A stretch of DNA of 64,000 bases, taken from assembly GCA_016708955.1 (NCBI GenBank), contig JADJES010000004.1, positions 1 through 64,000 on the forward strand, written 5' to 3'. Each line of letters begins with the position of its first letter. The first letter of the stretch is position 1. The notes under the pieces are model-generated. The model was not told where the DNA came from and did not search any database. It saw only the letters and a list, made by a program, of their open reading frames with translations. Made by a program: the position numbers and the translations under genes. Source of the DNA: Nitrosomonas sp. (GTDB lineage: Bacteria > Pseudomonadota > Gammaproteobacteria > Burkholderiales > Nitrosomonadaceae). This document shows, piece after piece, positions 28,514-39,010 of this stretch.

Positions 28514-28620
28514 ATAAAGCACTCCGCTGCTTGCGGCAAGGTATAAACTACGCACTTCAATGTACTAGTTTCAACTAGCTTCTCTGTTCCAAGGAGTGGG
28601 GAATTGAACCTGCAAAGATT
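28514..28620 (+). repeat. Structured intergenic repeat, copy A
   Basis: This ~105-bp stretch matches 39256-39361. Both copies can form three hairpins: a CCGC/GCGG stem, a CTAGTT/AACTAG stem here (GCTGGTT/AACCAGC in the other copy), and a C-rich/G-rich stem ending GGGGAATTGAACC. The middle stem shows a compensating base-pair change between the copies. It lies just before the CusF-like gene. It may be a REP-like element or an RNA. Confidence 0.55.
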
Positions 28621-28631
28621 GTTCAAATCGA

Positions 28632-29045
28632 ATGTTAAGCAGATTATTGCTTACCAATATGTGTGCAAAACTATATTTATATCGGGTGATAATCTTGAAA
28701 AGAAACATTAGTAATGTTTTTGCCAATATTTGCAGTATGTTCGTGCTAATAATATTGTCTGGAGTGTTGGCCATGCAACTTGCCGATATAGCAATCGCAG
28801 CACAGGAAGAAATGGTCGTCTCTCATGAGGGTATAGCAACTGTCAAAGCGATTGATATGAACCAAGGCATCGTGAAGCTAGCCCATGGCCCGATTGCATC
28901 CCTCAAATGGCCGTCTATGACCATGAATTTCAAGATTAAGGATAGAGCATTATTGCAAGAAATCAAGGTGGATAATGTTGTGACCTTTACATTCATTCAA
29001 TCAGGCAGTGACTATATAGTCACGCGTATCCAGTCTAGCAAATAG
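28632..29045 (+). CDS. CusF-like periplasmic copper-binding protein
   Basis: The C-terminal 75 residues match CusF: GIATVKAIDMNQGIVKLAHG, then IASLKWPSMTMNFKIKDRAL, with the metal ligands H (LAHGP), W (KWP) and two M (SMTMNF) that bind Cu(I) or Ag(I). A hydrophobic segment (MFVLIILSGVLAM) before QEEMVVS is a likely signal peptide. The true start may be nearer 28695 (a TTG before KRNISN) or 28737 rather than 28632, as the first 20 residues look non-coding. CusF passes copper to the CusCBA efflux pump; two RND metal pumps are encoded further right. Intact. Confidence 0.82.
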   Translation: MLSRLLLTNMCAKLYLYRVIILKRNISNVFANICSMFVLIILSGVLAMQLADIAIAAQEEMVVSHEGIATVKAIDMNQGIVKLAHGPIASLKWPSMTMNFKIKDRALLQEIKVDNVVTFTFIQSGSDYIVTRIQSSK

Positions 29046-29089
29046 CCATCAAAACCATTTTTTAGAAAAATATAGTGCCAACTCCGGAT

Positions 29090-29873
29090 ATGCGCTTCTT
29101 TACCAGATACAAATTTGTAATATTATTATTTTATTAATACCAGTTTCAGCTTTAGCACACGGTATTTCTGAGGAAGATAAACTGCGAATGTTGAGTGGTG
29201 GATACCTCCAATACATAGGGCTTGGCGCTACCCATATGCTGACTGGATATGACCATTTATTATTCCTATTTGGGGTAGTGTTTTCCTGACCAGTTTCAAG
29301 GATATAGCAAAGTTTGTAACAGCCTTCACGGTCGGACACTGTATTACACTGATTTTTGCAACCTTCTACCAGATTACCTGGAATTATTTTTTGATTGACG
29401 CGATTATTGCACTTAGTGTTATCTATAAGGGTTTTGACAATAACGGCGGCTTCCAGAAGTATCTGGATATGAAATCACCCAACCTGTTAGGCGCGGTTTT
29501 TTTATTTGGTTTACTACACGGCTTTGGCCTTTCAACTCGCCTTCAGCAGTTGCCACTCGGCGACGATAGCACTGACATTCTATTACGAATATTGAGTTTT
29601 AATCTGGGTGTAGAAATAGGGCAGATCGTTGCTTTGGTGGTCATGGTGGCTTTGCTTTCTTTATGGAGACATAAACCATCTTTTCAACGATTTAGCTTTG
29701 CATCTAACCAATCTCTTATTTATGCCGGAGTACTCTTGCTGTTGATGCAATTACACGGGTATCAGCATGATTCTGATCCTGATAGTTTCCGCTTTCCCAG
29801 CCAAGAACACAAACATGCGCATGAGGATCTAGAAGTTGAGCAGAGCATTGATACGGGGCGTGAAAGCCTTTAA
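29090..29873 (+). pseudogene. HupE/UreJ-like membrane protein, frameshifted
   Basis: Starting at ATG 29090 the sequence passes through a frame change near 29130 into a signal-like stretch LLIPVSALAHGISEEDKLRM and then YIGLGATHMLTGYDHLLFLF, the diagnostic G-x-x-H-x-x-x-G-x-D-H block of the HupE/UreJ_2 family. A second break near 29285 leads to FTVGHCITLIFATFYQITWN and LLGAVFLFGLLHGFGLSTRL, again typical. The C-terminal tail is histidine-rich (QEHKHAHEDLEVEQ). These proteins are predicted to import nickel or cobalt, or act in metal homeostasis. Two breaks make this copy inactive as written. Confidence 0.8.
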
Positions 29874-29899
29874 TTTACTAACTACCGAGGAGTAATTTA

Positions 29900-30264
29900 A
29901 TGAAGAAACTATTGATGATAACGATTTTGGTTGCTGGAATATTTGGGGCTGGCGGGGCAATGGCAGCGGAAAGCAGTAGTTGCCATTTTCACGGCAGCAA
30001 GGTTGCTACGGAAGAGACTGTAATAAACTGCGCGACTGAGCGAAAAGAAATATTGATTAAGCAAGGTAAGATCGATCCATCATGGAAAATGATTGAACAA
30101 GATAAGATCGAGATGGTAGATGGGAAAAAGGCAAAGAATGGCTAGTCACATTTACTAATCCTGCTGTTGATGATAAGACGAAAGAGAAACTTTATTTATT
30201 TTCACATCCACAGGCAATTTTATTGCCGCAAACTTTACCGGCAATTAAGCACATTCACACTTAG
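29900..30264 (+). pseudogene. DUF6488-family periplasmic protein, frameshifted
   Basis: ATG 29900 follows GAGGAG. An N-terminal signal peptide (MKKLLMITILVAGIFGAGGA, cleaved after AMA) precedes SSSCHFHGSKVATEETVINC, the His/Cys start typical of DUF6488. The frame breaks in the run of A near 30124 (expected GKKGKEWLV). The other frame continues TFTNPAVDDKTKEKLYLFSH to TAG 30262-30264. The family is periplasmic and occurs in metal regions; its role is unknown. A strong terminator follows at 30291. The single A-run indel may be a sequencing artefact. Confidence 0.78.
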
Positions 30265-30290
30265 AGATAACACTTTGCGCACCAATTCTT

Positions 30291-30316
30291 GACCGCTATG
30301 GCAGCGGTCTTTTTTT
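30291..30316 (+). terminator. Rho-independent terminator after the DUF6488 gene
   Basis: The stem GACCGCT (30291-30297) pairs with AGCGGTC (30303-30309) around ATGGC and is followed by seven T. It ends the plus-strand HupE/DUF6488 unit and directly abuts the end of the opposite-strand DUF3147 gene. Confidence 0.9.
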
Positions 30317-30665
30317 ATAGTTGAACCCCGATCCTGGGTAAAAAAAACATGAAACTAAAATAACAGCTAATGGTAGCCACACCGGATAAGCTAAGGCTAA
30401 GCCAAAAACCCAAGCCATGTTTAAGAAATATGGGCAGCAATACGAAAAACAGAAGCGATGGCAATACGAACCAAAATATTTGCTTTGACAGATCTGCGAT
30501 TTGCGATACTGCAGCTCCCTCAATATGGAGCCAGATAAAAGCTAATAACGATGTAAGCGGCAGAGACGCTACAAGTGCAGCAAGTCCTGTATTTCGCTTG
30601 GCAATCTCTGCAATCGCTACTATTACAATGGCCGAAATAATTACTTTGAGTGCGTAATAAAGCAT
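30315..30665 (-). CDS. DUF3147-family small membrane protein
   Basis: The 116-residue product has four hydrophobic segments: MLYYALKVIISAIVIVAIAE, then AALVASLPLTSLLAFIWLHI, FWFVLPSLLFFVLLPIFLKH, and the C-terminal ISCYFSFMFFLPRIGVQL. The blocks EIAKRNTGLAALVASLP match DUF3147. Its function is unknown; it is an inner-membrane protein. It converges on the terminator at 30291-30316, which may serve both strands. Intact. Confidence 0.82.
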   Translation of the reverse strand: MLYYALKVIISAIVIVAIAEIAKRNTGLAALVASLPLTSLLAFIWLHIEGAAVSQIADLSKQIFWFVLPSLLFFVLLPIFLKHGLGFWLSLSLSGVATISCYFSFMFFLPRIGVQL

Positions 30666-30692
30666 AAGGTCTAATTTTTAATAGCCATAAGT

Positions 30693-31001
30693 ATGGCAAT
30701 ACTATTCATAGAGAATGAATATATTCATGAAAAACTTCTCTGCAGTATCATATCAAACCGACTCTCAGGCACTAATCACGAAACAAACAAACCCTTTTCA
30801 GCATCAAACTTGGAAACAACGCCAACAGTATTGGAAGAAAAAGTTTGTTCCTGGCTTGAACATCAAGCTGAACGTGGCAACGAATATTGCAGTGCTGTTT
30901 ACCGTGCATTACAAGCCAGCTGTGGCATACAAACTTCCATGAGTTGTAAGGGTAATTGTTTCTTTGACACGCTAAAAACTGAAAACTTGCATCATTATTG
31001 A
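30693..31001 (+). CDS. Hypothetical cysteine-containing small protein
   Basis: A 102-residue frame has an unusual end: LEEKVCSWLEHQAERGNEYC, then AVYRALQASCGIQTSMSCKG, with five cysteines in the last 55 residues. No ribosome site was seen at 30693, and another overlapping frame (from 30715) is also open, so which is coding is not certain. I do not recognise the family. Its place between DUF3147 and the carbonic anhydrase, in a metal-gene region, makes a metal-related protein possible but unproven. Confidence 0.3.
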   Translation: MAILFIENEYIHEKLLCSIISNRLSGTNHETNKPFSASNLETTPTVLEEKVCSWLEHQAERGNEYCSAVYRALQASCGIQTSMSCKGNCFFDTLKTENLHHY

Positions 31002-31144
31002 TTTAAAACGAGAGAAAATGTTAAATGGCTTATTTTTGAGTATATCAAAGTATATTATAATTGCACGAGGCGACATGCAAAGATCAGTAACTAAATACCT
31101 GCTCATTTACTCTGATGTGAATGATTTTAAATACCGGAGCTTTT

Positions 31145-31918
31145 ATGTGTCAGGTATGTGACAAAAAGAACGAATACCTTCAGCATGATTCACGAAAACG
31201 TTTATTCCTGAAATTGGCGGCAGCCTCTGCGCTGGGTTTGGGTATTAGTGGTGCAGGTATCGCCAGTGTGGAAGAAACAAAGGTACCTTTGCCGTCATCT
31301 ACCAAAATCCCGCCCCAGCCTGAGAACGTGCTTACCCCTGATCAAGCTTTGGAAAGATTAATGGCAGGCAGCAAGCGGCATGGTAGTGGTCAATCGACTG
31401 TATCCTTGGACATACATACTTCCCAGGATGCTCTGGTTAAAGGGCAAAACCCCTACGCTGCCATTTTGGGTTGCGCCGACTCCAGAGTCGGTCCTGAACA
31501 GTGTTTTGATGAGGCTCACGGGGATCTATTTGTGGCTCGAGTTGCTGGTAATTATATAACTGTCGATTTTCTGGCCACGCTTGAATATGCGGTTGCCGTA
31601 TTACATACACCGTTGATCATGGTGCTTGGCCATGAAAGCTGTGGAGCTGTGGGAGCCGCTATTGATGCCATTGATAAGAATAAACAGTTTCCAGGACACA
31701 TCCAAACAATGGCAACTGCATTATCGCCTGCAGTCAGAGCAGCGAGAAATATGCCCGGAATGCTATATGAAAATGCGGTCAAAATGAATGTCATCCTCAC
31801 TGTTGCCGAGCTGAAAAATAGTACCCCGATCTTGAGTCAATCCGTGAAGGAGAAAAAAATTCAGATAGTAGGCGGAGTATACCGACTAGGTACAGGTATG
31901 GTTGAATTAGTTTCTTAA
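31145..31918 (+). CDS. Beta-class carbonic anhydrase, exported
   Basis: ATG 31145 (MCQVCDKKNEYLQHDSRKRL) follows GGAG and is preferred to 31121. The product of 257 residues begins with a Tat-like signal (SRKRLFLKLAAASALGLGIS). The catalytic zinc site is present: C and D in ILGCADSRVGPEQ, H and C in VLGHESCGAVGA. Core blocks FVARVAGNYITVDFLATLEY and QIVGGVYRLGTGMVELV are typical of beta-carbonic anhydrases. The enzyme interconverts CO2 and bicarbonate, here probably in the periplasm. In an autotroph it could aid carbon supply. Intact and apparently single. Confidence 0.9.
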   Translation: MCQVCDKKNEYLQHDSRKRLFLKLAAASALGLGISGAGIASVEETKVPLPSSTKIPPQPENVLTPDQALERLMAGSKRHGSGQSTVSLDIHTSQDALVKGQNPYAAILGCADSRVGPEQCFDEAHGDLFVARVAGNYITVDFLATLEYAVAVLHTPLIMVLGHESCGAVGAAIDAIDKNKQFPGHIQTMATALSPAVRAARNMPGMLYENAVKMNVILTVAELKNSTPILSQSVKEKKIQIVGGVYRLGTGMVELVS

Positions 31919-31989
31919 GCTTAAGAACATAGTGGTATTGGAAAGTTAAAGCGAACTGAAACGTAATAATTTGAGAATTGCTTAATAGA

Positions 31990-32225
31990 TTGATGGTTAA
32001 AATAAAATTCAGTTTCTTTCAAGTGCAAATAAACAGTATATATTCAGATACACCAGCGATCTTTGCCAAACGGCGTTTAGCAAAGCCCCAGAAAGACTCC
32101 ATACTGTAAATACGCAAGTTCTCATGGTGTGGAGAATCAATGCCTAACTTTGGCACCGGCCGCTTGCGCCAACTCGGTACCCGACTAACGCTAAATTGTT
32201 GTGGGTCGTAGCGAGGCAAAGGCGG
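31990..32225 (-). pseudogene. IS1595-family transposase remnant
   Basis: The minus strand encodes the end of an ISXO2-like transposase: VPKLGIDSPHHENLRIYSME, then SFWGFAKRRLAKIAGV, and after a frameshift YLHLKETEFYF. The E-SFW and KRRLAK motifs lie near the C-terminus in this family. The N-terminal two thirds and inverted repeats are missing. This is an old, unrelated copy, different in sequence from the complete IS1595 element at 9062-10109. Confidence 0.7.
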
Positions 32226-32310
32226 ATACTGTCGTTTTCATGCATAACATGCACACGGCTCCAATCGTTATAAAGCTAGATATCATCCCGTTGAACTAGC
32301 GGCGCTGTCA

Positions 32311-35300
32311 TTAACCTTGTATCTTTCTTATTTCAAGATCTATCGATGTGTCTTTATTCGAAGTATCTCGTCCATGGATGAGCCGATACAGTACTGGCAA
32401 TACAAGCAGGGTCAGAATAGTGGAGGAAAGAATGCCTCCGATTACTACCGTTGCCAGAGGCCGCTGCACTTCCGCGCCGGTGCCGGTGGCGAGCGCCATC
32501 GGCAGGAATCCGATCGACGCCACCAGTGCCGTCATCAGTACCGGGCGAAGCCGGGTCAATGCGCCAGTTTGAATCGCATCATCCAAAGACAATCCCTCTT
32601 TTTCTCTCAACCCGCGAATAAACGCCAGCATCACCAGGCCGTTCAGAACCGCCACGCCGGATAGCGCGATAAATCCGACCCCGGCTGAGATGGATAATGG
32701 AATATCGCGCAGCCATAAAGCAAATATGCCGCCGGTCAACGCAAAGGGAACGCCGGTAAACATGAGCAGTCCATCACGCATATTGCCGAACATCGTGTAC
32801 AGCAGAATAAAAATCAATCCGAGTGCACTGGGATCACGATCTGGAGACGGTGCGCTGCGGAAATCATCTGCTCAAACTGTCCGCCCCAGGTTGTCCAGTA
32901 TCCCAATGGAATCGGTACTTTTTTGCGATCAGTTGTTCGGCTTCATGGACGAATGAACCCAGATCACGACCGCGCACATTGGCGGTAATCACGATCCGGC
33001 GTTTCCCATTTTCCCGGCTGACTTGATTGGGGCCCTGAGTGATCTCGAAATTAGCGACTTCTCCCAGAGTGACAAAAACCGGCACAGCCGGTTGGGCTGC
33101 TTGTGCAGCTTGCGGTGCATTGGCAGCCATAGTCACACTTTGCATCGGAACGCTGATGGGTAGCCGTTTCAGCGCTTCAATATCGGCGCGCAAATGCTCC
33201 GGCAAGCGGATTTGCAGATCAAAGCGCCGGTCGCCTTCAAAAATCATCCGGTGCTTCTGCCGCCCACCGACATGGCGACGACATCTTGCACATCGCGGCC
33301 ATTCAGGCCATACCGCGCCATTTTTGCGCGATCCATTTGGATGGACAGCACCGGTAAACCGGTAATTTGTTCCGTTCGCACATCCGCAGCGCCAGGAACG
33401 GTTTTAAGCTGCTTTTCTATGGCTTCGCCTAAAGCCAGCAGGGTATCCATATCATCGCCAAATACTTTGACGGCGACATCGGCACGCACACCGGAAAGCA
33501 GTTCATTAAAGCGCATTTGTATTGGCTGGGTAAATTCGTAGTTATTACCCGGAACCTTGCGTACAGCCTGTTCCATGGCGGCAACTAACTCTGCTTTGGT
33601 GTGATGCGGGCCTGGCCATTCCGATTGCGGTTTGAGGATGATAAAAACATCTGCAACATCTCGGCGGCATGGGGTCCGTGGCAATCTCGGCAGTGCCGAT
33701 TTTGGAGAACACTCTGTCGACTTCAGGAAATCTTTTATCGCCTCTTCTAACTCATTCTGCATTTCAATCGCTGTGGTCAAACTGGTGCCCGGAATGCGGA
33801 TGGCATGCAGCGCGATATCGCCTTCGTTCAAGCTGGGAACAAACTCACTGCCGACACGCGTCGTCAATAAACCTGACAATATGACAATAACGACAGCAAT
33901 CGTCACGGTGAGCTCGCGGTGTTTCATGGTTGCCGTCAATATCGGCACATAGGCTTTTTTGGCCCATGCCATTACCGGGCTTTCCGTCTCTTTCACTTTA
34001 CCGGACAGAAAGAATGCAATCGCTGCCGGAACAAAGGTCAGGGAGAGAATCATTGCCGCAATCAACGCAGTCACAACCGTGAGCGCCATCGGATGAAACA
34101 TCTTTCCTTCGACACTCGTCAATGCAAAAATGGGTAAGTAGACGATAATAATGATCAACTCACCGTAGATCAGTACCCGTCGCGCTTCCCTGGAAGCATC
34201 AAATACCAATTCGAGACGTTCGGTGAGCGTCAATTCCAGCCCCTAGTCGCATTTGCTCATGCGCCAACCGGCGGATACTGTTTTCGACAATAACAATCGC
34301 GCCATCCACAATGATGCCAAAATCAATCGCCCCCAGACTCATCAGGTTGGCGCTGACATGATTGGTCACCATGCCGGTGAACGTAAACAGCATCGACAAC
34401 GGAATCACAAACGCCGCAATCAGTGCCGCACGCATGTTGCCGAGAAACAGCAGCAAGACCACAATCACCAGCGCCGCACCTTCCAGCAGATTTTTCGCCA
34501 CCGTATGAATGGTTTTATCCACCAAGGTGGTACGGTCATAGACCGGTGTTGTCACAATGCCTTCCGGTAAATTACGATTGATTTCCTCTAATTTTTTGGC
34601 TGCCGCTTGAGCCACAAGCCGGCTATTTTCTCCAATCAGCATATGCACCGTTCCCAGCACAACTTCTTTACCGTTCTGCGTCGCGGCACCGGTACGTAAC
34701 TCCTTGCCGATCAAAATATCCGCGACATCCTTGACGCGAATCGGCGTGCCTTGCCTGGAACCCAGGATAATGTTGCCGATTTCATTCAGATTGGCGATTT
34801 GACCCGGTATGCGAACCAGATACTGTTCCCCACTTTTTTCAATATAACCGGCACCTACATTCAGATTGTTGCGTTCCAAAGCGGTCACCAAGTCCATCGA
34901 TGACAGGCCGAAAGAAATCATTTTATCCGGGTAAGGCACTACATGAAATTGTTTAACAAAACCACCTAGAGTGTTAATTTCGCACACCTTTAACCATGCG
35001 CAACTGCGGCCTGATGACCCAATCCTGAATTTCACGCAAATCGGTTGTTGTATATTCCGAGCCATCCAGTTTTTTTGCACCTGGCTTGGCATCGACAGTC
35101 CACATGAAAATTTCACCCAAGCCTGTGGAAATAGGCCCCATCATCGGCTCAATGCCTACGGGTAACCGGCCTTTCGCCTCTTGGATGCGTTGACTGACCT
35201 GCTGGCGCGCAAAATAAACATCGGTGCCGTCTTTGAAAATCACCGTGACCTGCGACAACCCATAGCGTGAAATCGAGCGGGTATAGTCGAGATGGGGCAA

Positions 35301-35525
35301 ACCCGCCATGATGGTTTCGATCGGAAACGTTATACGTTGCTCCGCCTCAATCGGCGAATAACCCGGCGCGTTGGTATTGATTTGAACCTGCACATTGGTG
35401 ATATCAGGCACCGCATCAATGGGTAATTTCTGATAGCTGTAGACGCCGATGATTGCCATCATCAATACCGCCATCAGCACAAGGCCGCGTTGGTAGATGG
35501 AAATATGTAAAATTCGTTCAAACAT
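32311..35525 (-). pseudogene. czcA: Heavy-metal RND efflux permease, CzcA/CusA family, multiple frameshifts
   Basis: ATG 35525 (MFERILHISIYQRGLVLMAV) begins a gene of about 1070 residues, normal for HME-RND pumps. Blocks in order are AVPDITNVQVQINTNAPGYS; LPHLDYTRSISRYGLSQVTV; the proton-relay helix GAIDFGIIVDGAIVIVENSI; SEFVPSLNEGDIALHAIRIP; and LSISAGVGFIALSGVAVLNG near the end. Frame breaks lie near 34985, 34240, 33245, 32880 and 32820. A pair of compensating indels near 33640-33715 also replaces the expected EVDRVFSKIGTAEIATDP stretch. The pump would export Zn, Co, Cd or Cu with the adaptor and outer-membrane proteins encoded upstream. Inactive as written. Confidence 0.9.
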
Positions 35526-35554
35526 GATGAGTATGGCCTTATCAGGTAATCGGT

Positions 35555-37054
35555 TTAATGGTCGTGGCTTGCGCCTGCTTTACCCAGCTCAGCCTTAATG
35601 GCAAAACTGTTACCGCTCGCGTATTGCTCTCCGGAAGTCAGCCCCTTCAGCACCTCAACCATTTCGCCATCATTACGCCCCAGTTCCAAAGGGCGAACTT
35701 CAAAATAGTGATCATAGCGACCGAATACCACAGACCAATCGCGTAGCGTTTGAATGGCAGCCACTGAAACAGCCACAGGCACTTTAATTTCTTCTGCCAC
35801 TAATTCGACGTTTATAAACATACCGGGACGCCATTTGCCCGCTTGATTATCCAATTCGACCCGGGCTGTTGCGGTGCGTGTTTGACCACCGATTAATGTA
35901 GAAATATAAGTAACGGTTCCATCACTTTCCACATCGTAAGCAGTCGCTTTTACCACGACTTTCTGACCCTCCCTAACTACATTCAAATCTTTTGGATAAA
36001 CCGTAATAGCCGTCCATACGGTGGACACGTCAGCGATGGTATAAATTTCTCTGTCTTCTTTAAGTGCTTCACCCAATGCAATAGTCTTAGTAATAATGAT
36101 TCCGGAAATCGGTGCGCGTATTTCATAATGCGTAAAATTGGTCTTCAGATGGTTCGATTCAGGTTGTACACCCAACGCACGTAACTTGACTGAGGCCAGT
36201 TCCAGCGCAATCTCGGCCTCATTCCACAGTTCCTGCGCCAGAAGAAATTCCTGTTTGGCGGAAATCTTTTCTTCCCACAATTGTTTTTCCCGTTCATAAG
36301 TCGTCTTTGCCAGAGCTATTCGTTTCTTGGCAACATAATATTGACTGCGCAAATCCGCCAGCATTGGACTTTCTATGACTGCCAGCACCTCGCCTTTTTT
36401 CACGTGCTGACCAAGATTGCCTTGAACGGCAGTCACCATGCCAGCAACCCGCGGCACTACCCGCACGATGGTATGTTCGTTGAATGTCACTTCACCCGGC
36501 AGCTTGAGTTTTGGCTTGATGATGGCAGGCCCTGCTGTCAAAAGCGCAACACCCATGCTTTTTAGCATCTCATCCGGAATCTCCACCCGTCCCTCGATCT
36601 GGCTATAGCTCCAGCGCATTACTTTGCCATTGCGTTCCGCTGCAATGGCAATATCGAATGAGTGCGGCTCTTCCACTACCTGGCCTCCCAGCAGATAATC
36701 CGCTTCGGGAGCAAATTTGAACAATTGTGCGGGCACTCCCAGCCGGGATAATGTAATTGCGACATTGGCAGCAGTTGGCGGCAACAACTTACCCTTCTCA
36801 TACAGATAGATCCGGAACTGCGGCGGCACGCCTTTCTCAAAGATAGTCAGTTCTACGCTAAAATCACTATCGGTGAATAACTTACCGCCTCTTGGTCCAA
36901 TACCCGGTTGATTTTCACCTGATTTTTCATAGGTACTGGTGCTCACTGCTTCCTCTGTCACCGCAGAAGGCTTATCCAGCGTTAAAATCAGCCCGCCCAC
37001 TACAATCCCTATGGCAATCACAATCAAAATTGGCATCCATCGCGCTTTATTCAT
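35555..37054 (-). CDS. czcB: RND efflux periplasmic adaptor, CzcB/CusB family
   Basis: The intact product has 499 residues, with an N-terminal membrane anchor (ARWMPILIVIAIGIVVGGLI). It has an extra N-terminal domain (about 45-160), then the adaptor core: KLPGEVTFNEHTIVRVVPRV, a biotinyl-lipoyl-like hairpin GMVTAVQGNLGQHVKKGEVL, a long helical hairpin near 230-280, and the membrane-proximal barrel with VQPESNHLKTNFTHYEIRAP. The C-terminus is His-bearing (GKAGASHDH). It links CzcA in the inner membrane to CzcC in the outer membrane. It lies 29 bp upstream of czcA and 28 bp downstream of czcC, so all three form one operon. Confidence 0.92.
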   Translation of the reverse strand: MNKARWMPILIVIAIGIVVGGLILTLDKPSAVTEEAVSTSTYEKSGENQPGIGPRGGKLFTDSDFSVELTIFEKGVPPQFRIYLYEKGKLLPPTAANVAITLSRLGVPAQLFKFAPEADYLLGGQVVEEPHSFDIAIAAERNGKVMRWSYSQIEGRVEIPDEMLKSMGVALLTAGPAIIKPKLKLPGEVTFNEHTIVRVVPRVAGMVTAVQGNLGQHVKKGEVLAVIESPMLADLRSQYYVAKKRIALAKTTYEREKQLWEEKISAKQEFLLAQELWNEAEIALELASVKLRALGVQPESNHLKTNFTHYEIRAPISGIIITKTIALGEALKEDREIYTIADVSTVWTAITVYPKDLNVVREGQKVVVKATAYDVESDGTVTYISTLIGGQTRTATARVELDNQAGKWRPGMFINVELVAEEIKVPVAVSVAAIQTLRDWSVVFGRYDHYFEVRPLELGRNDGEMVEVLKGLTSGEQYASGNSFAIKAELGKAGASHDH

Positions 37055-37082
37055 AATTTAATCCTTAATCTTTTTCCTGCCG

Positions 37083-38450
37083 CTACGGTTGGCGTATGTT
37101 AATCTCATGATTCGGCTTAACACTATCGATAGGTCCTGCAATCAGGCGCTCGATGTCATTCACCAGGCGCTGATAGTTTGCCAGTGCACGTACATAGAGC
37201 ACTTGATTCTGAAATAAAACACGTTGCGCATCCAGCAACTCCAGCAAACCAAATTTCCCCAATTCATAGCCCCTGCGCATCACATGAAAAGCACTCTTAG
37301 CACCGGGCAATATCTCGTCACGCAATATATTAATTTCATTCCATGCCGCTGACATCATTTCATAAGATTGCGTAAGCTCAGTTTTCAATCGCAACTCCAT
37401 CGCGGATTGCTCATCCACGGCTTTGTCTACTCGTTGATAAGCATCTTTGATATTTCCTTGGTTACGATCGAATAACGGTAATGGCACCATCACGCTCGCC
37501 ACAGCCGTGTTACCGCCCAGCTGTGCGTGATGTACAACGCCTGCATTAATGGTAAGGTTAGGGATGCGGCGCGTTTGTTCGACTTCCAACAATGCTTTAC
37601 GTTGCTCAATATTTTTCATCGCGCGCAGTGCCATTGGGTTTTTTAATACACGCTCTTCTAGCATTTGGAAACTAGGAGGGGGAATCAATATTTCAAGATT
37701 CCCCAAGGCTTTATTGAATTGCGGAGAGGAGTTGTCCCATAGCAGCGCCAGTCGCCTGCGTGCTGATATTAAATCCCGTTGCGCTTGTTCATATTCAATA
37801 CGCGTAGTCGATAGCCCCACCTTGACTCTGGTTTCCTCAATAGGCGCCACTTTCCCGCCTTGCACACGTTCGGTCACACTATTAACCACGTTTTGTGCAA
37901 CTTGCCGGGTTTCTTCAGCAAGCCTGAGCCGCTCTTGCGCAGCGAGCACTTCCGTATACACATTGGCCACTCTGGCAATAATTTCCACCCGCCGGATTTC
38001 ATAATCCTTGGCGGCCAGATCTTCACCCAGTAGCGCAGCGTTAACCCGAGCCGCGCGTTTCCCACCCAGCTCAATCAATTGCCCGATCCGGATGGTGGTC
38101 AGCTGCTGAACTACTTCCTGCGCTACTGAATCCGCTGAATTGAGATCACCACGAAGCTTTTGTATGTTTCCGATATTCTCAACGTTTACTGACAGCTCCG
38201 GATTTCTCAGCAAACCAGCTTGCAGTGTTGCCCCTTCCAACGCACGCATTTCCTTGGAAAAAGCTGCCAACTCAGGATTGCGAAGTAGCGCAAGGTTAAT
38301 TGCGTCACGTAAAGTCAGATCATTTCCGCATCACCGACTACTATTGAATCGGCTGGATAACTTTTTATTCCATTAGATAGGGCACTAAACAAATCAGTAC
38401 TGGCTTTTATCTGGGATGAGAAACCCAGCAATAAAGTAGAACTTAGTAAT
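37083..38450 (-). pseudogene. czcC: Outer-membrane efflux factor, CzcC/TolC family, frameshifted near the N-terminus
   Basis: Most of the gene is open (395 residues from 38270), with TolC-family repeats: LLRNPELSVNVENIGNIQKL, QLTTIRIGQLIELGGKRAAR, and the second half FQMLEERVLKNPMALRAMKN and GYELGKFGLLELLDAQRVLF. Upstream the sequence continues in frame as DLTLRDAINLALLRNPELAA. It then shifts frame near 38315 to a region with a signal-like LLSSTLLLGFSSQIKAS. The original start is not clear. The protein forms the outer-membrane channel of the CzcCBA pump. Because only the signal region is affected, one indel disables export. Confidence 0.85.
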
Positions 38451-38635
38451 AGTATAATCCTGTAATTCTGGAGCTACCCAATAGCATAACGCTATGAACA
38501 GATTGCTCAATTTCATGGAATCCCTCCGTAAGTGCTTAAGCCTACCAAAACAGGTTATTCGCCTAGCTTGAATTGCCCTGTCTTTGCGATGCAATGGATC
38601 GAAGGAACGATCCACAAACAACACAATTTAAGAAT

Positions 38636-39010
38636 TTAGCTTAAAGCAATGCTGCGAGGAGGACGAAGAGGTAGATCGGGGATTACTTCAGGAATAATGG
38701 CGGAAATGAATACGGTTAAAACTTCTGTGGCGATCTGATCAGGTATCAGCGGAAAAGAATTAAAGAAAAAAGGTTGATACTGTCCCGTTGAATGCAGGCA
38801 TAAATGGGTTGTCGCATCAAGATCAGCACCATCCTTGGAAACATTGGTTCGATGCGATTCCAGATGTGTGGCGGGATCAAGGGACAGCGCCTGATGAGCA
38901 TGATCCAGTTCATGCGCAAATACCTCTCCTCGAAAGGATAAACTAAGCCCATTCGCCAGTATGCTAATAATTAGCATAAAGATAATAGGATAAATAGGAT
39001 ATCTCCGCAT
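38636..39010 (-). CDS. Small exported 'GEVFAHELD' protein leading the CzcCBA operon
   Basis: The start is taken at 39010 (MRRYPIYPIIFMLIISILAN). A single hydrophobic segment or signal precedes GLSLSFRGEVFAHELDHAHQ, then a region of His and Asp, CLHSTGQYQPFFFNSFPLIP, and a C-terminal PEVIPDLPLRPPRSIALS. The protein at 58136-58498 has the same plan (FHGEVFAHELD, AYQPFFFAKFPLL, PFRPPRKI). Each lies at the head of an RND metal-efflux operon. No known family was recognised with certainty; a DUF2946-like metal-region protein is possible. A periplasmic metal-sensing or binding role is inference. Confidence 0.6.
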   Translation of the reverse strand: MRRYPIYPIIFMLIISILANGLSLSFRGEVFAHELDHAHQALSLDPATHLESHRTNVSKDGADLDATTHLCLHSTGQYQPFFFNSFPLIPDQIATEVLTVFISAIIPEVIPDLPLRPPRSIALS

